The translations under genes were made by a program, and so were the position numbers. A DNA stretch of 64,000 bases from Geobacillus thermocatenulatus. GTDB lineage: Bacteria; Bacillota; Bacilli; Bacillales; Anoxybacillaceae. Position 1 is the stretch's first letter, and each line of letters opens with the position of its first letter. Under the pieces are notes generated by a model, which saw only the letters and a program-made list of their open reading frames with translations, did no database searches and was not told the DNA's origin. Below, one piece after another: positions 43,869 to 54,804 of this stretch. Location of the stretch: positions 621,164 through 685,163 of the forward strand of contig NZ_NEWK01000002.1 of the NCBI RefSeq assembly GCF_002217655.1. The letters are read 5' to 3'.

Positions 43869-44342
43869 TTAGAAGAAAATGACGGCTAATCGGGCGCTTG
43901 CCACTTTTTCATACGGAATGGCGACCGTTTTTTGCCGTCCGCGGTCTTTGATCAACAGCGTCACGGTCGTTCCGTCAAAAGCGGTTAGTTCGCCTTCAAA
44001 CTGCTTTTCTCCTTCAATGGGCTCATACGTTTTGATATATACATGTTTCCCAATGGCCTTGGCAAAATCTTTTGCCTTTTTCAGCGGCCGCTCCGCTCCG
44101 GGCGATGATACTTCCAAAAAATAGTTATGCGGAATCGGATCGACTTCATCCAGCTTTTCGCTCAATTTTTCGCTGACAGCACCGCATTGTTCAATATCGA
44201 CGCCATCGTCAGAGTCAATGAAGACGCGCAAAAACCAATTTTTCCCTTCCTTCACATATTCAATATCGACGAGTTCAAGCCCCATTTCGTCCAAAATCGG
44301 TGTGACGAGTTGTTCGACCGTTTCTGTCACCTTTTTGCTCAT
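43869..44342 (-). CDS. rimP: Ribosome maturation factor RimP
   Basis: RimP (YlxS) assists 30S subunit maturation. The 157-residue protein [87 protein letters not shown] is typical. The start is ATG 44342 behind GGTAAGGAGGAACACA; the longer frame to 44438 lies in the leader and would remove its regulatory structure. It is the first gene of the nusA-infB superoperon. Confidence 0.96.
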   Translation of the reverse strand: MSKKVTETVEQLVTPILDEMGLELVDIEYVKEGKNWFLRVFIDSDDGVDIEQCGAVSEKLSEKLDEVDPIPHNYFLEVSSPGAERPLKKAKDFAKAIGKHVYIKTYEPIEGEKQFEGELTAFDGTTVTLLIKDRGRQKTVAIPYEKVASARLAVIFF

Positions 44343-44384
44343 TGTGTTCCTCCTTACCGAGCAAACGTGCATGCGTGGCATAAT

Positions 44385-44411
44385 GAGAAAATCCCCTGCA
44401 CAAGGCGGGGA
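44385..44411 (-). promoter_or_regulatory. Weak terminator-like hairpin in the rimP-nusA leader
   Basis: TCCCC/GGGGA pair around a 10-nt loop, followed by TTTTCTC on the minus strand. NusA-dependent termination in the nusA operon leader is established for B. subtilis; this hairpin, with its short stem and interrupted U-run, is a good candidate site. Confidence 0.5.
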
Positions 44412-44444
44412 ATGAACGAGAGACGGGTGCCCATTCAAGACGAA

Positions 44445-44464
44445 AGAGTGGGTTTCCCCACTCT
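44445..44464 (-). promoter_or_regulatory. Stem-loop near the 5' end of the rimP-nusA leader
   Basis: A perfect 8-bp stem AGAGTGGG/CCCACTCT closed by a GAAA tetraloop lies about 30 nt after the predicted transcription start. A role in leader stability is inferred. Confidence 0.55.
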
Positions 44465-44497
44465 CTGCTTGCCATTATCTTTGCCAATTCCACTAAA

Positions 44498-44526
44498 ACT
44501 ATAACACATTGGGAAATATATTGCAA
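44498..44526 (-). promoter_or_regulatory. Sigma-A promoter of the rimP-nusA-infB operon
   Basis: The minus strand has TTGCAA (44521-44526), 17 bases, TATAGT (44498-44503), leaving a leader of about 150 nt before rimP. The remaining gap to polC holds nothing else recognised. Confidence 0.78.
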
Positions 44527-44586
44527 CGGGAAACTGCCGCTCGGGCGAAAGAGCGCTGTCCGCTTCCTTCAGTGGCGGCGTTTCCA

Positions 44587-47500
44587 CTAAAACAGCGACA
44601 GCTGATTATGGTCTGGAAGCGAGTCAAGGCAGCCGCGGCTTTCTAGATACTCGAGCAGCGTTTTCGACAATTTGCCGCGCTGTTGCAAATCCTCCTTCGA
44701 CAAAAACTCGCCTTCCTCGCGGGCGCGCACGATCGCCTGCGCCACGTTCGTCCCAAGCCCCGGAATGGCGTTGAACGGCGGAATGAGAGAATTGCCGTCA
44801 ATGACGAATTCCGTCGCCTGCGAGCGATACAAATCGATATTTTTAAAGGAAAAGCCGCGCTCGCACATCTCTAAGGCCACCTCAAGAACCGTGAGCAAGC
44901 TTTTTTCTTTCGCCGTCGCCTGAATGCCTTTGGCGTTGATTTCCTCAATCCGCTTGCGAATGGCGGCTGATCCTTTGATCATGGCGTCAAGGTCAAAGTC
45001 CTCCGCCCGCACCGTAAAGTACGACGCGTAATACAAAAGCGGATGGTGCACCTTAAAGTAGGCGATGCGCACCGCCATTAACACATAGGCGGCGGCGTGC
45101 GCTTTCGGGAACATGTACTTGATTTTTTTGCATGAATCGATGTACCACTCCGGCACGTTATGCTTGCGCATCTCCGCTTCAAACTCCGGCGTCAATCCTT
45201 TCCCTTTGCGCACCGATTCCATAATTTTAAATGCAAGCGACGGCTCAAGCCCGCGGTAAATCAAATAGACCATAATGTCGTCGCGGCAGCCGATGACTTC
45301 CGATAACGTGCACGTGCCGTTTTGAATGAGCTCTTGCGCGTTGCCGAGCCACACATCGGTGCCGTGCGACAAGCCGGAAATTTGCACGAGTTCGGAAAAC
45401 GTTTTTGGCCTTGTCTCTTCCAACATTTGGCGAACGAAGCGCGTGCCAAACTCCGGAATGCCGATCGTGCCGACATTGCACATGATTTGCTCCGGCGTAA
45501 CACCAAGCGGCTCGGTGCTGCTGAAAATGCCCATCACATCCGGGTCGTCGGTCGGGATCGTTTTCGGATCGATGCCGCTTAAATCTTGCAGCATGCGAAT
45601 GACCGTCGGATCGTCGTGCCCGAGAATATCAAGCTTCAACAAATTGTCGTGGATCGAATGGAAGTCGAAATGGGTCGTCCGCCATTCAGAGGACGTGTCA
45701 TCGGCCGGATATTGAATCGGCGTAAAATCGTAAATTTCCATATAATCCGGGACAACGATGATGCCGCCCGGATGCTGCCCGGTCGTCCGCTTCACCCCGG
45801 TGCAGCCGGCCGCGAGCCGGTCGATTTCCGCGCCGCGCAGCTCTAAGTTATGGTCGCTCGCATACGCTTTGACAAATCCGTACGCCGTTTTGTCAGCGAC
45901 CGTGCCAATCGTCCCGGCGCGGTAGACGTTGTCTTCGCCAAACAGCACTTTCGTATAGTTGTGGGCGCGCGGCTGGTATTCGCCGGAAAAGTTCAAATCA
46001 ATATCCGGCACTTTGTCGCCTTTAAAGCCGAGGAACGTCTCAAACGGGATGTCGTGCCCGTCTTTTTTGTATTTCGCCCCACATCGCGGGCAGTTTTGAT
46101 CCGGCAAATCAAACCCTGAGCCGACTGAACCGTCGTTAAAGAACTCCGAATGCTTGCAGTTCGGGCAGACGTAATGCGGCGGCAGCGGATTGACCTCGGT
46201 GATTTCCGTCATCGTCGCGACAAACGACGAGCCGACCGATCCACGCGATCCGACAAGGTAGCCGTCATCGAGCGATTTTTTCACAAGCTTGTGCGAGATC
46301 AAATAAATGACGGCAAAGCCATGGCCGATGATGCTTTTTAGCTCCTTCTCAAGCCGCTCTTCAACAATTTTCGGCAACGGGTCGCCGTAAATTTCCTTCG
46401 CCCGCCGGTAGCTCATTTCCCTGATTTCCTCGTCCGCCCCTTCGATGCGCGGCGTATACAGCTCATCTTTGATCGGCTTGACATCGCCGATTAACGAAGC
46501 GATTTTTTGCGTGTTGTCAACGACGATTTCCTTCGCTTTTTCCGGCCCTAAAAACGAGAAGCAGTCAAGCATTTCATTCGTCGTACGGAAATATACATCC
46601 GGCAGTTCATGGCGGTTGAGCGGATTCGCCCCGCCTTGCGAATGGATTAAGATTTTCCGGTAAATTTTATCTTCTCGGTTCAAGTAATGAACGTTGCCAG
46701 TGGCGACAACCGGGATGTCAAGCTTCTCACCAAGGGCGACAATGCTGCGGATGATGTTTTGGATCATCTCTTCGTCTTTCACATAATCCATCTCGATGAG
46801 CGGCTTGTACACGTCCGGCGGATGCACTTCAAGAAAATCGTAAAAACGGGCGATGTCTTCGACTTCTTCCGGCGCCTTTTGGATCAAGTTGTCAAACAGC
46901 TCTCCTTTGTCGCAGCCCGAGCCGACAAGCAGGCCGTCGCGGTGCTTGACGAGCACGGAGCGCGGGATGCGCGGCACACGGTGAAAATATTGAATGTGCG
47001 ACAATGACACAAGCTTGAACAAATTTTTCAATCCAGTCTCGTTTTGCGCCAACAGCGTCACATGGAACGGGCGCGCAAGCCGATAGGACGCTTCGCTGTG
47101 CGTGCGGCTGTTTAATTCGTCATGAAACAGTATGCCGCGCTCTTCCGCTTCCTTCAACAGCCGCATCAGCAAACGCCCGGTCGCCTCCGCGTCGTAGATG
47201 GCGCGGTGATGCTGCGTCAATTCAATGTCAAATTTTTTGCACAATGTATTGAGCCGATGGTTTTTCAAATCCGGGTATAAAAAACGGGCCAGCTCGAGCG
47301 TATCGATGACGGGATTCGCGATTTTGCCGCGCCCCATGCGAGCGAGGCCCGCGTTTAAAAAACCGATGTCAAAGCTGGCGTTGTGGGCAACAAGCGTCGC
47401 ATCGCCGGCCCAGTCAACAAAACGGGCTAGCACCTCGTCCGGCTTCGGGGCGTCTTTCACCATCTCATCGGTGATCCCAGTCAGCTCCATCGTTGTCACC

Positions 47501-48891
47501 GACAACGGGTGTCCAGGGTTGGCAAACGACATGAACCGGTCGATGATCTCGCCGTCTTTCACTTTCACCGCCGCCAGCTCAATGATCGTATTGTACACAG
47601 CCGACAGGCCCGTCGTCTCGACGTCAAAGACGACGTACGTCTCCTCCGAAAGACGGCGGTGCGTTTCATTGTAGGCGATCGGCACGCCATCGTCGACGAT
47701 GTTCGCTTCAAGGCCGTAAATGACCTTCATGCCGTGTTTTTTCGCCGCGCTGTAGGCCTCCGGAAACGACTGAACAACGGCATGGTCGGTGACGGCGATC
47801 GCCGGATGCCCCCATTTTTTCGCTTGCTCAATGAGTTTTGTCACCGAGGTGACCGCGTCCATTTGGCTCATCGGGGTATGCAAATGGAGCTCGACCCTTT
47901 TTTCCCCTTCCGGCGCCGTATCTTGCCGTTCGTTTGCGGCGATTTCGTTCAAATCGTTGGCGATGATGACCAAATCACGGACGAACGTATCGTTTTGCAC
48001 GCTGCCGCGCACTTTCACCCACATGCCTTTTTTGACGCCGCTCATGAGCTCGGCGTCCTCTTTGTCGCGCGAAAACATTTTGACTAAAATCGAGTTCGTG
48101 TAATCGGTGATTTTCATGGTCAACAGCGTGCGGCCGCTTTTTAATTCGCTCACTTCGGCGTCAAATACATAGCCTTGCACCACGACGCGCCGCTCTTCTT
48201 CGACGATCGTTTCAAGCCGCCGCACCGGCTCCTCGTCGCGGATCGGATAGCCGATGACAAGCGGACCGGGCGGCGGCGCAGATGCGGCCTTTTCTTCTTC
48301 CCTCGCTAAATCGGTCAGTACAGCAAGCGCTCGCTCTTCGTCCTCTTGCTGTTTTTGCGCCAAAAACTGTTCCATTTCTTGCTTGGACGGCTCGACGCTG
48401 ACGTCAAGCTGAAGGGGGGGAAACCCAAACGAAGCGTACACATCAGCGATTTTTTTGGCGAACCGCCGTTTGATCGCCAGCGCTTCCGCTTCATGGCGGG
48501 CAACGACAAGCAGCTTGTTTCCTTTCAGCTCAGGCGTCTGCCGGCTGAGCCAATCGACAAGCGGCGACATGCCTTCTTGCAGCTCGGCAAGGCAAAGCGG
48601 CCAATACGCCTGCACATCCGCCTCAGTTACGCGCGGCGCTTCGACCTCCATCGTATGGCGGACGGCGGCGATATGGCGGAACGCCGTCTGCAGCCGATCG
48701 GCAAACGTTTTGTATACATGAACCGGCAGCACGTTGTCGAACTGAAAATAAAAATGCCAGCTTTTCTCCTCTTTATCGATCACGACTTTGCGAATGGCTG
48801 CCTCACGAAAATGCGGCAGCCATTCGTCCGACGTCATCTTCAGCTGCTCAAGCAGGATGAGAAACCGCTCTTTTTGCTCTTTTGTCACCAT
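44587..48891 (-). CDS. polC: DNA polymerase III PolC
   Basis: The main replicative polymerase of low-GC Gram-positives. The protein of about 1434 residues has an N-terminal region, an OB-fold ([33 protein letters not shown]), a PHP domain ([15 protein letters not shown]) interrupted by the 3'-5' exonuclease ([24 protein letters not shown]...[11 protein letters not shown]), a zinc-binding CxxC pair ([12 protein letters not shown]...NCPRCGAKY) and the palm with [10 protein letters not shown] choose ATG 48891 ([10 protein letters not shown]) because it aligns with other PolC starts and leaves GAGAGGGGAA as ribosome binding site. ATG 48921 is possible but lies only a few bases from the predicted transcription start. 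Confidence 0.97.
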   Translation of the reverse strand: MVTKEQKERFLILLEQLKMTSDEWLPHFREAAIRKVVIDKEEKSWHFYFQFDNVLPVHVYKTFADRLQTAFRHIAAVRHTMEVEAPRVTEADVQAYWPLCLAELQEGMSPLVDWLSRQTPELKGNKLLVVARHEAEALAIKRRFAKKIADVYASFGFPPLQLDVSVEPSKQEMEQFLAQKQQEDEERALAVLTDLAREEEKAASAPPPGPLVIGYPIRDEEPVRRLETIVEEERRVVVQGYVFDAEVSELKSGRTLLTMKITDYTNSILVKMFSRDKEDAELMSGVKKGMWVKVRGSVQNDTFVRDLVIIANDLNEIAANERQDTAPEGEKRVELHLHTPMSQMDAVTSVTKLIEQAKKWGHPAIAVTDHAVVQSFPEAYSAAKKHGMKVIYGLEANIVDDGVPIAYNETHRRLSEETYVVFDVETTGLSAVYNTIIELAAVKVKDGEIIDRFMSFANPGHPLSVTTMELTGITDEMVKDAPKPDEVLARFVDWAGDATLVAHNASFDIGFLNAGLARMGRGKIANPVIDTLELARFLYPDLKNHRLNTLCKKFDIELTQHHRAIYDAEATGRLLMRLLKEAEERGILFHDELNSRTHSEASYRLARPFHVTLLAQNETGLKNLFKLVSLSHIQYFHRVPRIPRSVLVKHRDGLLVGSGCDKGELFDNLIQKAPEEVEDIARFYDFLEVHPPDVYKPLIEMDYVKDEEMIQNIIRSIVALGEKLDIPVVATGNVHYLNREDKIYRKILIHSQGGANPLNRHELPDVYFRTTNEMLDCFSFLGPEKAKEIVVDNTQKIASLIGDVKPIKDELYTPRIEGADEEIREMSYRRAKEIYGDPLPKIVEERLEKELKSIIGHGFAVIYLISHKLVKKSLDDGYLVGSRGSVGSSFVATMTEITEVNPLPPHYVCPNCKHSEFFNDGSVGSGFDLPDQNCPRCGAKYKKDGHDIPFETFLGFKGDKVPDIDLNFSGEYQPRAHNYTKVLFGEDNVYRAGTIGTVADKTAYGFVKAYASDHNLELRGAEIDRLAAGCTGVKRTTGQHPGGIIVVPDYMEIYDFTPIQYPADDTSSEWRTTHFDFHSIHDNLLKLDILGHDDPTVIRMLQDLSGIDPKTIPTDDPDVMGIFSSTEPLGVTPEQIMCNVGTIGIPEFGTRFVRQMLEETRPKTFSELVQISGLSHGTDVWLGNAQELIQNGTCTLSEVIGCRDDIMVYLIYRGLEPSLAFKIMESVRKGKGLTPEFEAEMRKHNVPEWYIDSCKKIKYMFPKAHAAAYVLMAVRIAYFKVHHPLLYYASYFTVRAEDFDLDAMIKGSAAIRKRIEEINAKGIQATAKEKSLLTVLEVALEMCERGFSFKNIDLYRSQATEFVIDGNSLIPPFNAIPGLGTNVAQAIVRAREEGEFLSKEDLQQRGKLSKTLLEYLESRGCLDSLPDHNQLSLF

Positions 48892-48932
48892 GACGTCCGT
48901 TTGTTCCCCTCTCAACATCATTCTCTTTCTAT

Positions 48933-48941
48933 ATCATACCA
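48933..48941 (-). promoter_or_regulatory. Extended -10 promoter of polC
   Basis: The minus strand has TGGTATGAT, an extended -10 (TGnTATGAT), directly after the proS terminator. No strong -35 is seen. Confidence 0.5.
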
Positions 48942-48944
48942 TAA

Positions 48945-48987
48945 CAAAAGCGCCGGCGAAAAAGACAGAATTCTTTTTCGCCAGCGC
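48945..48987 (-). terminator. Terminator after proS
   Basis: GCGCTGGCGAAAAAGA/TCTTTTTCGCCGGCGC form a 16-bp stem (one G-U) with a 6-nt loop, followed by TTTTG, 7 nt after the proS stop. Confidence 0.85.
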
Positions 48988-48993
48988 CGGCAC

Positions 48994-50697
48994 TCATGAT
49001 TGAAGGAGACGGCGCGCAGTGTCGACAAGCTCGCTGACCGGCACATCGAACGTCTCGCCTGTTTTCCGCACTTTTACTTCCACAACGCCTTCGCCCGCTC
49101 GCTTGCCGACGGTGACGCGGAGCGGAATGCCGATCAAATCGCTGTCGGCAAACTTCACTCCGGCCCGTTCGGGGCGGTCGTCATACAACACTTCAAACCC
49201 AGCCTGTCCGAGCTTTTCATACCACTCTTCCGCCAACGCGCGCTGTTCATCGCTTTTTGCGTTCGCTGTAAGCAAATGGATGTGAAACGGTGCGACCGAA
49301 GCCGGCCACACAAGCCCGTGTTCGTCAGCAAACTGCTCGGCGATCGCCGCCACCAGCCTGGAGACGCCGATGCCGTAGCAACCCATGATCATCGTCTGCG
49401 TTTGGCCGTTTTCATCCAAATAGACGGCGTTCATCGCTTCGCTGTATTTTGTCCCCAGCTTAAACACATGCCCGACTTCAATGCCGCGGGCAAAGCGGAT
49501 CGTCCCTTTGCCATCTGGAGACGGGTCGCCTTCTTTTACGAAGCGCAAATCGGCGTATTGACTGACGGCAAAATCGCGGTCCGGGTTGACTCCGATGTAA
49601 TGGTATCCTTCCTCGTTCGCGCCGCAAACGCCGTTGACGATGGCGGCGACAGCATGGTCCGCGATCACCGTGACGTCTTCGCTGACGCCGATCGGGCCGA
49701 GCGAACCGATGGGAGCGTTCATCACCCGCTCCGTTTCTTCCGGCGTCGCCAATTCGACGACCGTCGCGTCGAGCACGTTTTTCACCTTCACCTCGTTCGC
49801 TTCATGATCGCCGCGGACGAGAACGAGCACATAGCGGCCGTCCACATTGAACAAAAGCGATTTGATGCAGCGCTCCGGCGAAACTTGCAAGTAGGAAGCG
49901 ACTTCATCGATCGTTTTTTGCCCCGGCGTCGCCACTTTTTTCAATTCGGCCGGCGGCTCATCGCTTTTTTCGTACGTCGCCACGACCGGCGCCATCTCGA
50001 TGTTGGCGGCATAGTCAGACGCATCGGAGTAGGCGATCGTATCTTCGCCGATGTCCGAGAGCACCATGAACTCGTGCGTGTCTTTGCCGCCGATCGCCCC
50101 CGAATCCGCGATGACGGCGCGGAAGTTCAATCCGCAGCGGCGGAAAATGTTCGCATACGCCTCATACATGTTGTTGTACGTTTCATCCAAGCTTTCTTTC
50201 GACGTATGGAACGAGTAGGCGTCTTTCATCATGAACTCGCGGCCGCGCAACAGCCCAAAACGCGGACGCTTTTCATCGCGGAATTTCGTTTGGATTTGAT
50301 ACAAGACAAGCGGCAGCCGCTTGTACGTTTTCACCTCGTCGCGGACGATCGCCGTGATCATTTCCTCATGCGTCGGCCCGAGGGCGAAATCGCGCTCGTG
50401 CCGGTCTTTTAAGCGCATCAGCTCCGGCCCGTACGAGTACCAGCGGCCGGACTGCTGCCAAAGCTCAGCTGGCTGCAAGGCCGGCATGAAGAGCTCCATC
50501 GCTCCAATCCGGTTCATTTCCTCGCGAATGATGGCTTCCACTTTTTGCAAAACACGCTGCCCAAGCGGCAAAAACGTATAGACGCCGCTTGCGCTTTGAC
50601 GAATGAAGCCGGCCCGCAGCAGGAGCTGATGGCTTTTTACTTCCGCATCCGCCGGCACTTCACGCAACGTCGGAATAAATGCTTGACTTTGTCTCAT
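48994..50697 (-). CDS. proS: Prolyl-tRNA synthetase
   Basis: Charges tRNA-Pro; class II enzyme of the bacterial type with an editing domain. The 567-residue protein has motif 1/2 regions ([48 protein letters not shown]), the INS editing domain (about 230-390) and motif 3 ([17 protein letters not shown]), then an anticodon-binding domain (APFHIHLL...). The ATG at 50697 follows AACGAGGTGGCTA. It is the last gene of the uppS-cdsA-dxr-rseP-proS run. Confidence 0.97.
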   Translation of the reverse strand: MRQSQAFIPTLREVPADAEVKSHQLLLRAGFIRQSASGVYTFLPLGQRVLQKVEAIIREEMNRIGAMELFMPALQPAELWQQSGRWYSYGPELMRLKDRHERDFALGPTHEEMITAIVRDEVKTYKRLPLVLYQIQTKFRDEKRPRFGLLRGREFMMKDAYSFHTSKESLDETYNNMYEAYANIFRRCGLNFRAVIADSGAIGGKDTHEFMVLSDIGEDTIAYSDASDYAANIEMAPVVATYEKSDEPPAELKKVATPGQKTIDEVASYLQVSPERCIKSLLFNVDGRYVLVLVRGDHEANEVKVKNVLDATVVELATPEETERVMNAPIGSLGPIGVSEDVTVIADHAVAAIVNGVCGANEEGYHYIGVNPDRDFAVSQYADLRFVKEGDPSPDGKGTIRFARGIEVGHVFKLGTKYSEAMNAVYLDENGQTQTMIMGCYGIGVSRLVAAIAEQFADEHGLVWPASVAPFHIHLLTANAKSDEQRALAEEWYEKLGQAGFEVLYDDRPERAGVKFADSDLIGIPLRVTVGKRAGEGVVEVKVRKTGETFDVPVSELVDTARRLLQS

Positions 50698-50720
50698 CCA
50701 TTAGCCACCTCGTTTTCTCT

Positions 50721-51986
50721 CTATAGGAAAAATTTTTGAATGTCATTCCATGTCACCACAAGCATCAGCAACATAAGCAAGGCAAAGCCGATAAAATGAA
50801 CCATTCCTTCTTTTTGCCGGTCGACCGGCTTGCCGCGCACCGCTTCAATGGCGAAAAAGAGGAGCCGCCCGCCGTCTAGCGCCGGCAATGGCAACAAGTT
50901 GACAATCCCCAGGTTGATGCTTAAAATCGCGCCCCATTTCATCAAGTAGTAGATCCCAGACTCCGCAACTTTGCCGGTCGATACGGCGATGCCGACCGGT
51001 CCGGACAGCATATCAAGCTGAAACTGGCCGGTGATCAATTGGCCGAGCCCCGTTACAATTTCCCGCGTCCAGTAATACGTCTCAACCAGCCCTTGCTTGA
51101 TCGAGCCTAACACCGATTTTTCCATCGGCTGATAGACGCCGATCAAGCCGATCGTCTCCCCTTGCACCGTTTTCGCCTCCGGAGTGACCATCACACTCCG
51201 TTCTTTCCCATTCCGCTCAATTTGAAACTGAAGCGGTTCTCCCGGATGGGCGCGAATCGTGTTGACGATTTCCGTCCATGTTTCCATCCGTTCGCCGTTA
51301 ATGGCGATCACTTCATCCCCTTGCTTCAAGCCGGCGGCGCGCGCCGCTCCTTCCGGCGTCAGCTCGCCGATCACCGGCTTGTCGACCGGATAGCCTTGCA
51401 AAAGACCGATGATGATAAAGACAACGAGCGACAAGAGAAAGTTGGCGAGCGGTCCGGCCAAAATCGTCATCGTTCGCTGCCCGAGCGTTTTTGCCGCAAA
51501 TTGGCGATGGTACGGAGCAATTTGAATCTCTTGGCGGTCGACGACGAAAAACGCCGGCTCCTTGACCGTAAACCGCTCGAACCGCTCGCCGTCCGTATAG
51601 CCGGTCACATACATGCCATGCTCTAAATCGGCCTCTTCCACTTCCACTACGCGGATATTCGGATAATCGTCCTTATGGTTGAGGACGATTTTTTCCACTT
51701 GGCCGCTCTCATCAAGCAAAAGACCGACGACTTGCCCACGCTTCAATTCAATCGTCTCCGGGTCTTCACCGGCCATGCGGACGAAGCCGCCAAGCGGGAG
51801 CAGGCGGATCGTGTACACCGTTTCGTTTTTCTTGAACGAAAACACTTTCGGCCCGAAGCCGATGGCAAATTCGCGGCACAAAATGCCGGCCCGTTTTGCT
51901 AGCAGCAAGTGGCCGAGCTCGTGAAAAAAGACAAGAGCACCAAAGACGACGATAAATGAAATGATCGATTCCAACGTTTCAACCAC
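50721..51986 (-). CDS. rseP: Site-2 protease RseP/RasP
   Basis: An intramembrane zinc metalloprotease that cleaves anti-sigma factors such as RsiW and signal-peptide remnants. The 421-residue protein has the HELGH motif in the first membrane segment (about residue 22), a PDZ domain (PEGAARAAGLKQGDEVIAINGERMETWTEIV, about 215-290) and the second metal motif in INLGIVNLLPLPALDGGRLLFF. A C-terminal membrane segment follows. The start is GTG 51986; TTG 51974, better spaced from AAAGGTGG, would shorten the protein by four residues. It begins 3 nt after the dxr stop. Confidence 0.96.
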   Translation of the reverse strand: MVETLESIISFIVVFGALVFFHELGHLLLAKRAGILCREFAIGFGPKVFSFKKNETVYTIRLLPLGGFVRMAGEDPETIELKRGQVVGLLLDESGQVEKIVLNHKDDYPNIRVVEVEEADLEHGMYVTGYTDGERFERFTVKEPAFFVVDRQEIQIAPYHRQFAAKTLGQRTMTILAGPLANFLLSLVVFIIIGLLQGYPVDKPVIGELTPEGAARAAGLKQGDEVIAINGERMETWTEIVNTIRAHPGEPLQFQIERNGKERSVMVTPEAKTVQGETIGLIGVYQPMEKSVLGSIKQGLVETYYWTREIVTGLGQLITGQFQLDMLSGPVGIAVSTGKVAESGIYYLMKWGAILSINLGIVNLLPLPALDGGRLLFFAIEAVRGKPVDRQKEGMVHFIGFALLMLLMLVVTWNDIQKFFL

Positions 51987-51988
51987 CT

Positions 51989-53146
51989 TTATGATAGTAG
52001 TGAGCGGACGTAGGCGCGCGCGTCCGCATCGATTTCACGAATGTCCTCAAGCTGCGGATCGCTCACTGGCCGATGGCGCTCGAGCGCGCGTTCAATCCAC
52101 TCCTCGATGGCCAAAAACGGAATGCGCCCGGCTAAAAACGCCGCCACCGCCTCCTCATTGGCCGCATTCAACACCGTCGGCAGCGAGCCGCCGCGCTTGC
52201 CAGCCTCATAGGCGAGACGCAAACAGCGATAGCGGTCGAAATCAACCGGGGCGAAATGGAGCGCCCCAAGCGAGATGAAATCAAGCGGCTTGGCGGATGG
52301 GAGCGGCAACCGCTTTGGATACGCAAGCGCATATTGGATCGGAACGCGCATATCCGGCGTTCCAAGCTGCGCCAATACACTTGTGTCACGGAACTGAACG
52401 AGCGAATGGATGATGCTTTCTCGATGCAAAACAACCTCAATCCGCTCATACGGCAGCCCGAACAGCCAATGAGCCTCAATGACCTCAAATCCTTTATTCA
52501 TCATGGTCGCCGAATCAATCGTAATTTTTGCCCCCATCGACCAGTTCGGATGGCAAAGCGCCTCCTCAACCGTCACATGAGCGAGCTCTCGGCGCGTCTT
52601 GTCGCGGAAGCTGCCGCCGGATGCGGTCAGAATGAGTTTGTCAACGTGTTCCATCCTTTCCCCTTGCAGACATTGAAAAATGGCGGAATGTTCACTGTCA
52701 ACCGGCAACAGCGGCACACCGCGCCGCTTGGCTGCAGCCATGACGAGATGTCCGGCGACAACGAGCGTCTCTTTGTTGGCGAGGGCGATCGCTTTTCCCG
52801 CTTCAATCGCCTTCAGCGTCGGCACAAGGCCGACGCTGCCGACGACAGCGGTGACGACAACATCGGCTTGTGGGCAAACGGCTGCTTCAATCAATCCTTC
52901 CTCTCCGTACACGATCGTCGTCCGCCCCCGGTACTCGCGATAAAGAACTTCATACGCATCACGGTCAGCGACGGCGACAAGACTTGGGGAAAATTCAGCG
53001 ATCAGCCGCCTCGCCGCCTCGATATTTTTCCCGACCGATGCGGCGGCCAAGCGGAATTCGTCCGGATGGGCGCGGATGACATCGAGCGTCTGTGTGCCGA
53101 TCGATCCGCTCGCCCCTAATATACTAATATATTTCAATCGTTTCAC
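51989..53146 (-). CDS. dxr: 1-deoxy-D-xylulose 5-phosphate reductoisomerase
   Basis: Catalyses the second step of the MEP isoprenoid pathway, making methylerythritol phosphate with NADPH. The 385-residue protein has the Rossmann motif [48 protein letters not shown] (metal and substrate residues), [35 protein letters not shown] and a C-terminal [11 protein letters not shown]. Placement with uppS and cdsA links isoprenoid supply with undecaprenyl and phospholipid synthesis. Confidence 0.97.
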   Translation of the reverse strand: MKRLKYISILGASGSIGTQTLDVIRAHPDEFRLAAASVGKNIEAARRLIAEFSPSLVAVADRDAYEVLYREYRGRTTIVYGEEGLIEAAVCPQADVVVTAVVGSVGLVPTLKAIEAGKAIALANKETLVVAGHLVMAAAKRRGVPLLPVDSEHSAIFQCLQGERMEHVDKLILTASGGSFRDKTRRELAHVTVEEALCHPNWSMGAKITIDSATMMNKGFEVIEAHWLFGLPYERIEVVLHRESIIHSLVQFRDTSVLAQLGTPDMRVPIQYALAYPKRLPLPSAKPLDFISLGALHFAPVDFDRYRCLRLAYEAGKRGGSLPTVLNAANEEAVAAFLAGRIPFLAIEEWIERALERHRPVSDPQLEDIREIDADARAYVRSLLS

Positions 53147-53157
53147 TCCTCACCCGC

Positions 53158-53952
53158 TTATCGTACGATTTCAAGCAATATGTACAATATCGGCAGCACG
53201 AACAGCAAGCTGTCAAACCGGTCTAAAATGCCGCCATGTCCCGGCAAAATCGCCCCGGAATCTTTGACGCCGTAATGGCGCTTAAATGCCGATTCGATCA
53301 AATCGCCGAGCTGACCGAACATAGACAGCAGCAACGCGACGCCAAGCGCGGCCGCCAAACTGCCAAACGGCCCCGCCGCCCACTCGTAAATCGCGGCGAC
53401 AACAGCCGCGGAAGCGATGCCGCCGATGGCGCCTTCCACCGTTTTTTTGGGGCTGATCTCCGGCCATAGCTTGCGCCGGCCAAACGCGCGGCCAAAGAAA
53501 TACGCCCCAATGTCAGTCGCCCAAATGACAAACAACGCATAAACGAAGTACACGAACCCAACCAAACGAACAGCACCGAAACAGAAAAACCCTACGCCGA
53601 CATAGACGACCGCCAAAACGACAAACGCCGCCTCATCGAACGAGAGCGCATTTTTCGTCACGACCGTACCGACAAGCAACAAAAAAGCCAAAGCGGCGAG
53701 CACGCCAAATTTGGCGGTCCCAGACGCCAACCACTCGCCGCCGTAACGGGCGGGAACAAGCAACAGCCAAAGGGCGATCAATCCAGCCGCTCCGACAAAC
53801 GACAACGGGTGCATCCCTTTCATCCGCAACAATTCAAACAGCCCAATCGTGGCCAATATATATGTTACTATTATAAACGGAAATCCGCCAAAAATAACAA
53901 TCGGCAAAAAGAGCGCCGCCGCTATGACTCCGGTGATGATTCGCTGCTTCAT
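53158..53952 (-). CDS. cdsA: Phosphatidate cytidylyltransferase
   Basis: CdsA forms CDP-diacylglycerol, the precursor used by PgsA. The 264-residue integral membrane protein has about eight hydrophobic segments and the family signature near the C-terminus (GDLIESAFKRHYGVKDSGAILPGHGGILDRFDSLLF). The start is ATG 53952 (MKQRIITGVIAAALFLP), overlapping the uppS stop by 4 nt and preceded by GGAGGAGTGTC; the longer frame to 54081 lies inside uppS. Confidence 0.97.
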   Translation of the reverse strand: MKQRIITGVIAAALFLPIVIFGGFPFIIVTYILATIGLFELLRMKGMHPLSFVGAAGLIALWLLLVPARYGGEWLASGTAKFGVLAALAFLLLVGTVVTKNALSFDEAAFVVLAVVYVGVGFFCFGAVRLVGFVYFVYALFVIWATDIGAYFFGRAFGRRKLWPEISPKKTVEGAIGGIASAAVVAAIYEWAAGPFGSLAAALGVALLLSMFGQLGDLIESAFKRHYGVKDSGAILPGHGGILDRFDSLLFVLPILYILLEIVR

Positions 53953-54722
53953 CGCGCTGACACTCCTCCAAATCGGCGGTCGCGCCGCTGGTAAGCGGCA
54001 ATCGCCTCTAAGAAATGTTGCTCCGTAAAATCCGGCCATAAGACATCCGTAAACCAAAGTTCCGTATACGCCAACTGCCAAAGCATGAAATTGCTCAAGC
54101 GAATCTCCCCGCTCGTACGGATGAGCAAGTCAGGGTCAGCGAGCCCGCTCGTCATCAAGTACGAGGAAATGAGCGGCTCGGTGATGTCTTCCGGCGCGAG
54201 CATCCCGCGTTCGACGTCTTTGGCGATCTGCTTTACGGCGGCAGTGATTTCCGCCCGGCTTCCATAATTAAGGGCAAAGTTTAACACAAGTCCGGTGTTG
54301 CCGCTTGTTTCCTCCACGGCTTTCTCGACCGCCCGACGCGTATGATCGGGCAGCGCCTCCGTATGACCGATCACTTGGACTTTGACATTTTCGGCGACGA
54401 GCTCGGGAAGAAACGTCGTCAAAAACTGTTCGGGCAGCTTCATCAAATAATCGACTTCACTTTTCGGACGTTTCCAGTTTTCTGTCGAAAACGCGTAAAG
54501 CGACAAAATCTGAATCCCCAGCTCATTCGCAAAACGAGTGATTTTGCGCACAACTTGCATGCCTTCGTAATGGCCGGCCGCCCTCGGCAGCGCCCGCTTT
54601 TTCGCCCATCTCCCGTTTCCGTCCATAATGATGGCGACGTGGTTCGGCATTGGATGCCTGAGCACCTCTTCTTTCGTCACCGGGACGTCTTTCTCTTTTG
54701 TTTTTCGCATTTTATTGAACAT
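53949..54722 (-). CDS. uppS: Undecaprenyl pyrophosphate synthase (isoprenyl transferase)
   Basis: Adds isopentenyl units in cis to farnesyl diphosphate to make the C55 carrier lipid for peptidoglycan and teichoic acids. The 257-residue protein has the signature HVAIIMDGNGRWAKKRALPRAAGHYEGM (catalytic Asp), LYAFSTENWKRP and the C-terminal SNFMLWQLAYTELWFTDVLWPDF. The ATG at 54722 follows CGGAGGACTCGT. An extended -10 promoter (54755-54762) overlaps the preceding frr terminator. Confidence 0.97.
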   Translation of the reverse strand: MFNKMRKTKEKDVPVTKEEVLRHPMPNHVAIIMDGNGRWAKKRALPRAAGHYEGMQVVRKITRFANELGIQILSLYAFSTENWKRPKSEVDYLMKLPEQFLTTFLPELVAENVKVQVIGHTEALPDHTRRAVEKAVEETSGNTGLVLNFALNYGSRAEITAAVKQIAKDVERGMLAPEDITEPLISSYLMTSGLADPDLLIRTSGEIRLSNFMLWQLAYTELWFTDVLWPDFTEQHFLEAIAAYQRRDRRFGGVSAR

Positions 54723-54754
54723 ACGAGTCCTCCGGGATCGTGTTTTGCCTTTCC

Positions 54755-54762
54755 ATTATAGC
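54755..54762 (-). promoter_or_regulatory. Extended -10 promoter of uppS
   Basis: The minus strand reads TGCTATAAT with TATAAT at 54755-54760, directly after the T-run of the frr terminator. The TG is part of that boundary. The -35 would fall inside the terminator stem and is weak. Confidence 0.5.
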
Positions 54763-54793
54763 AAAAAAACCCTCCATCAACATAGAGGGTTTG
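54763..54793 (-). terminator. Terminator after frr
   Basis: AAACCCTC/GAGGGTTT-type arms (8 bp) followed by TTTTTTT on the minus strand. Confidence 0.85.
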
Positions 54794-54804
54794 CATGGTT
54801 TTGC

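Noticed and set aside
44275-44526. Minus-strand 83-codon frame in the rimP leader
   Set aside because: It overlaps the predicted leader hairpins and the rimP start in another frame; composition is not protein-like.
49000-50412. 470-codon plus-strand frame
   Set aside because: It is antisense to proS, has a low-complexity R/H/D-rich translation and no recognisable domain; GC-rich codon bias creates such shadows.
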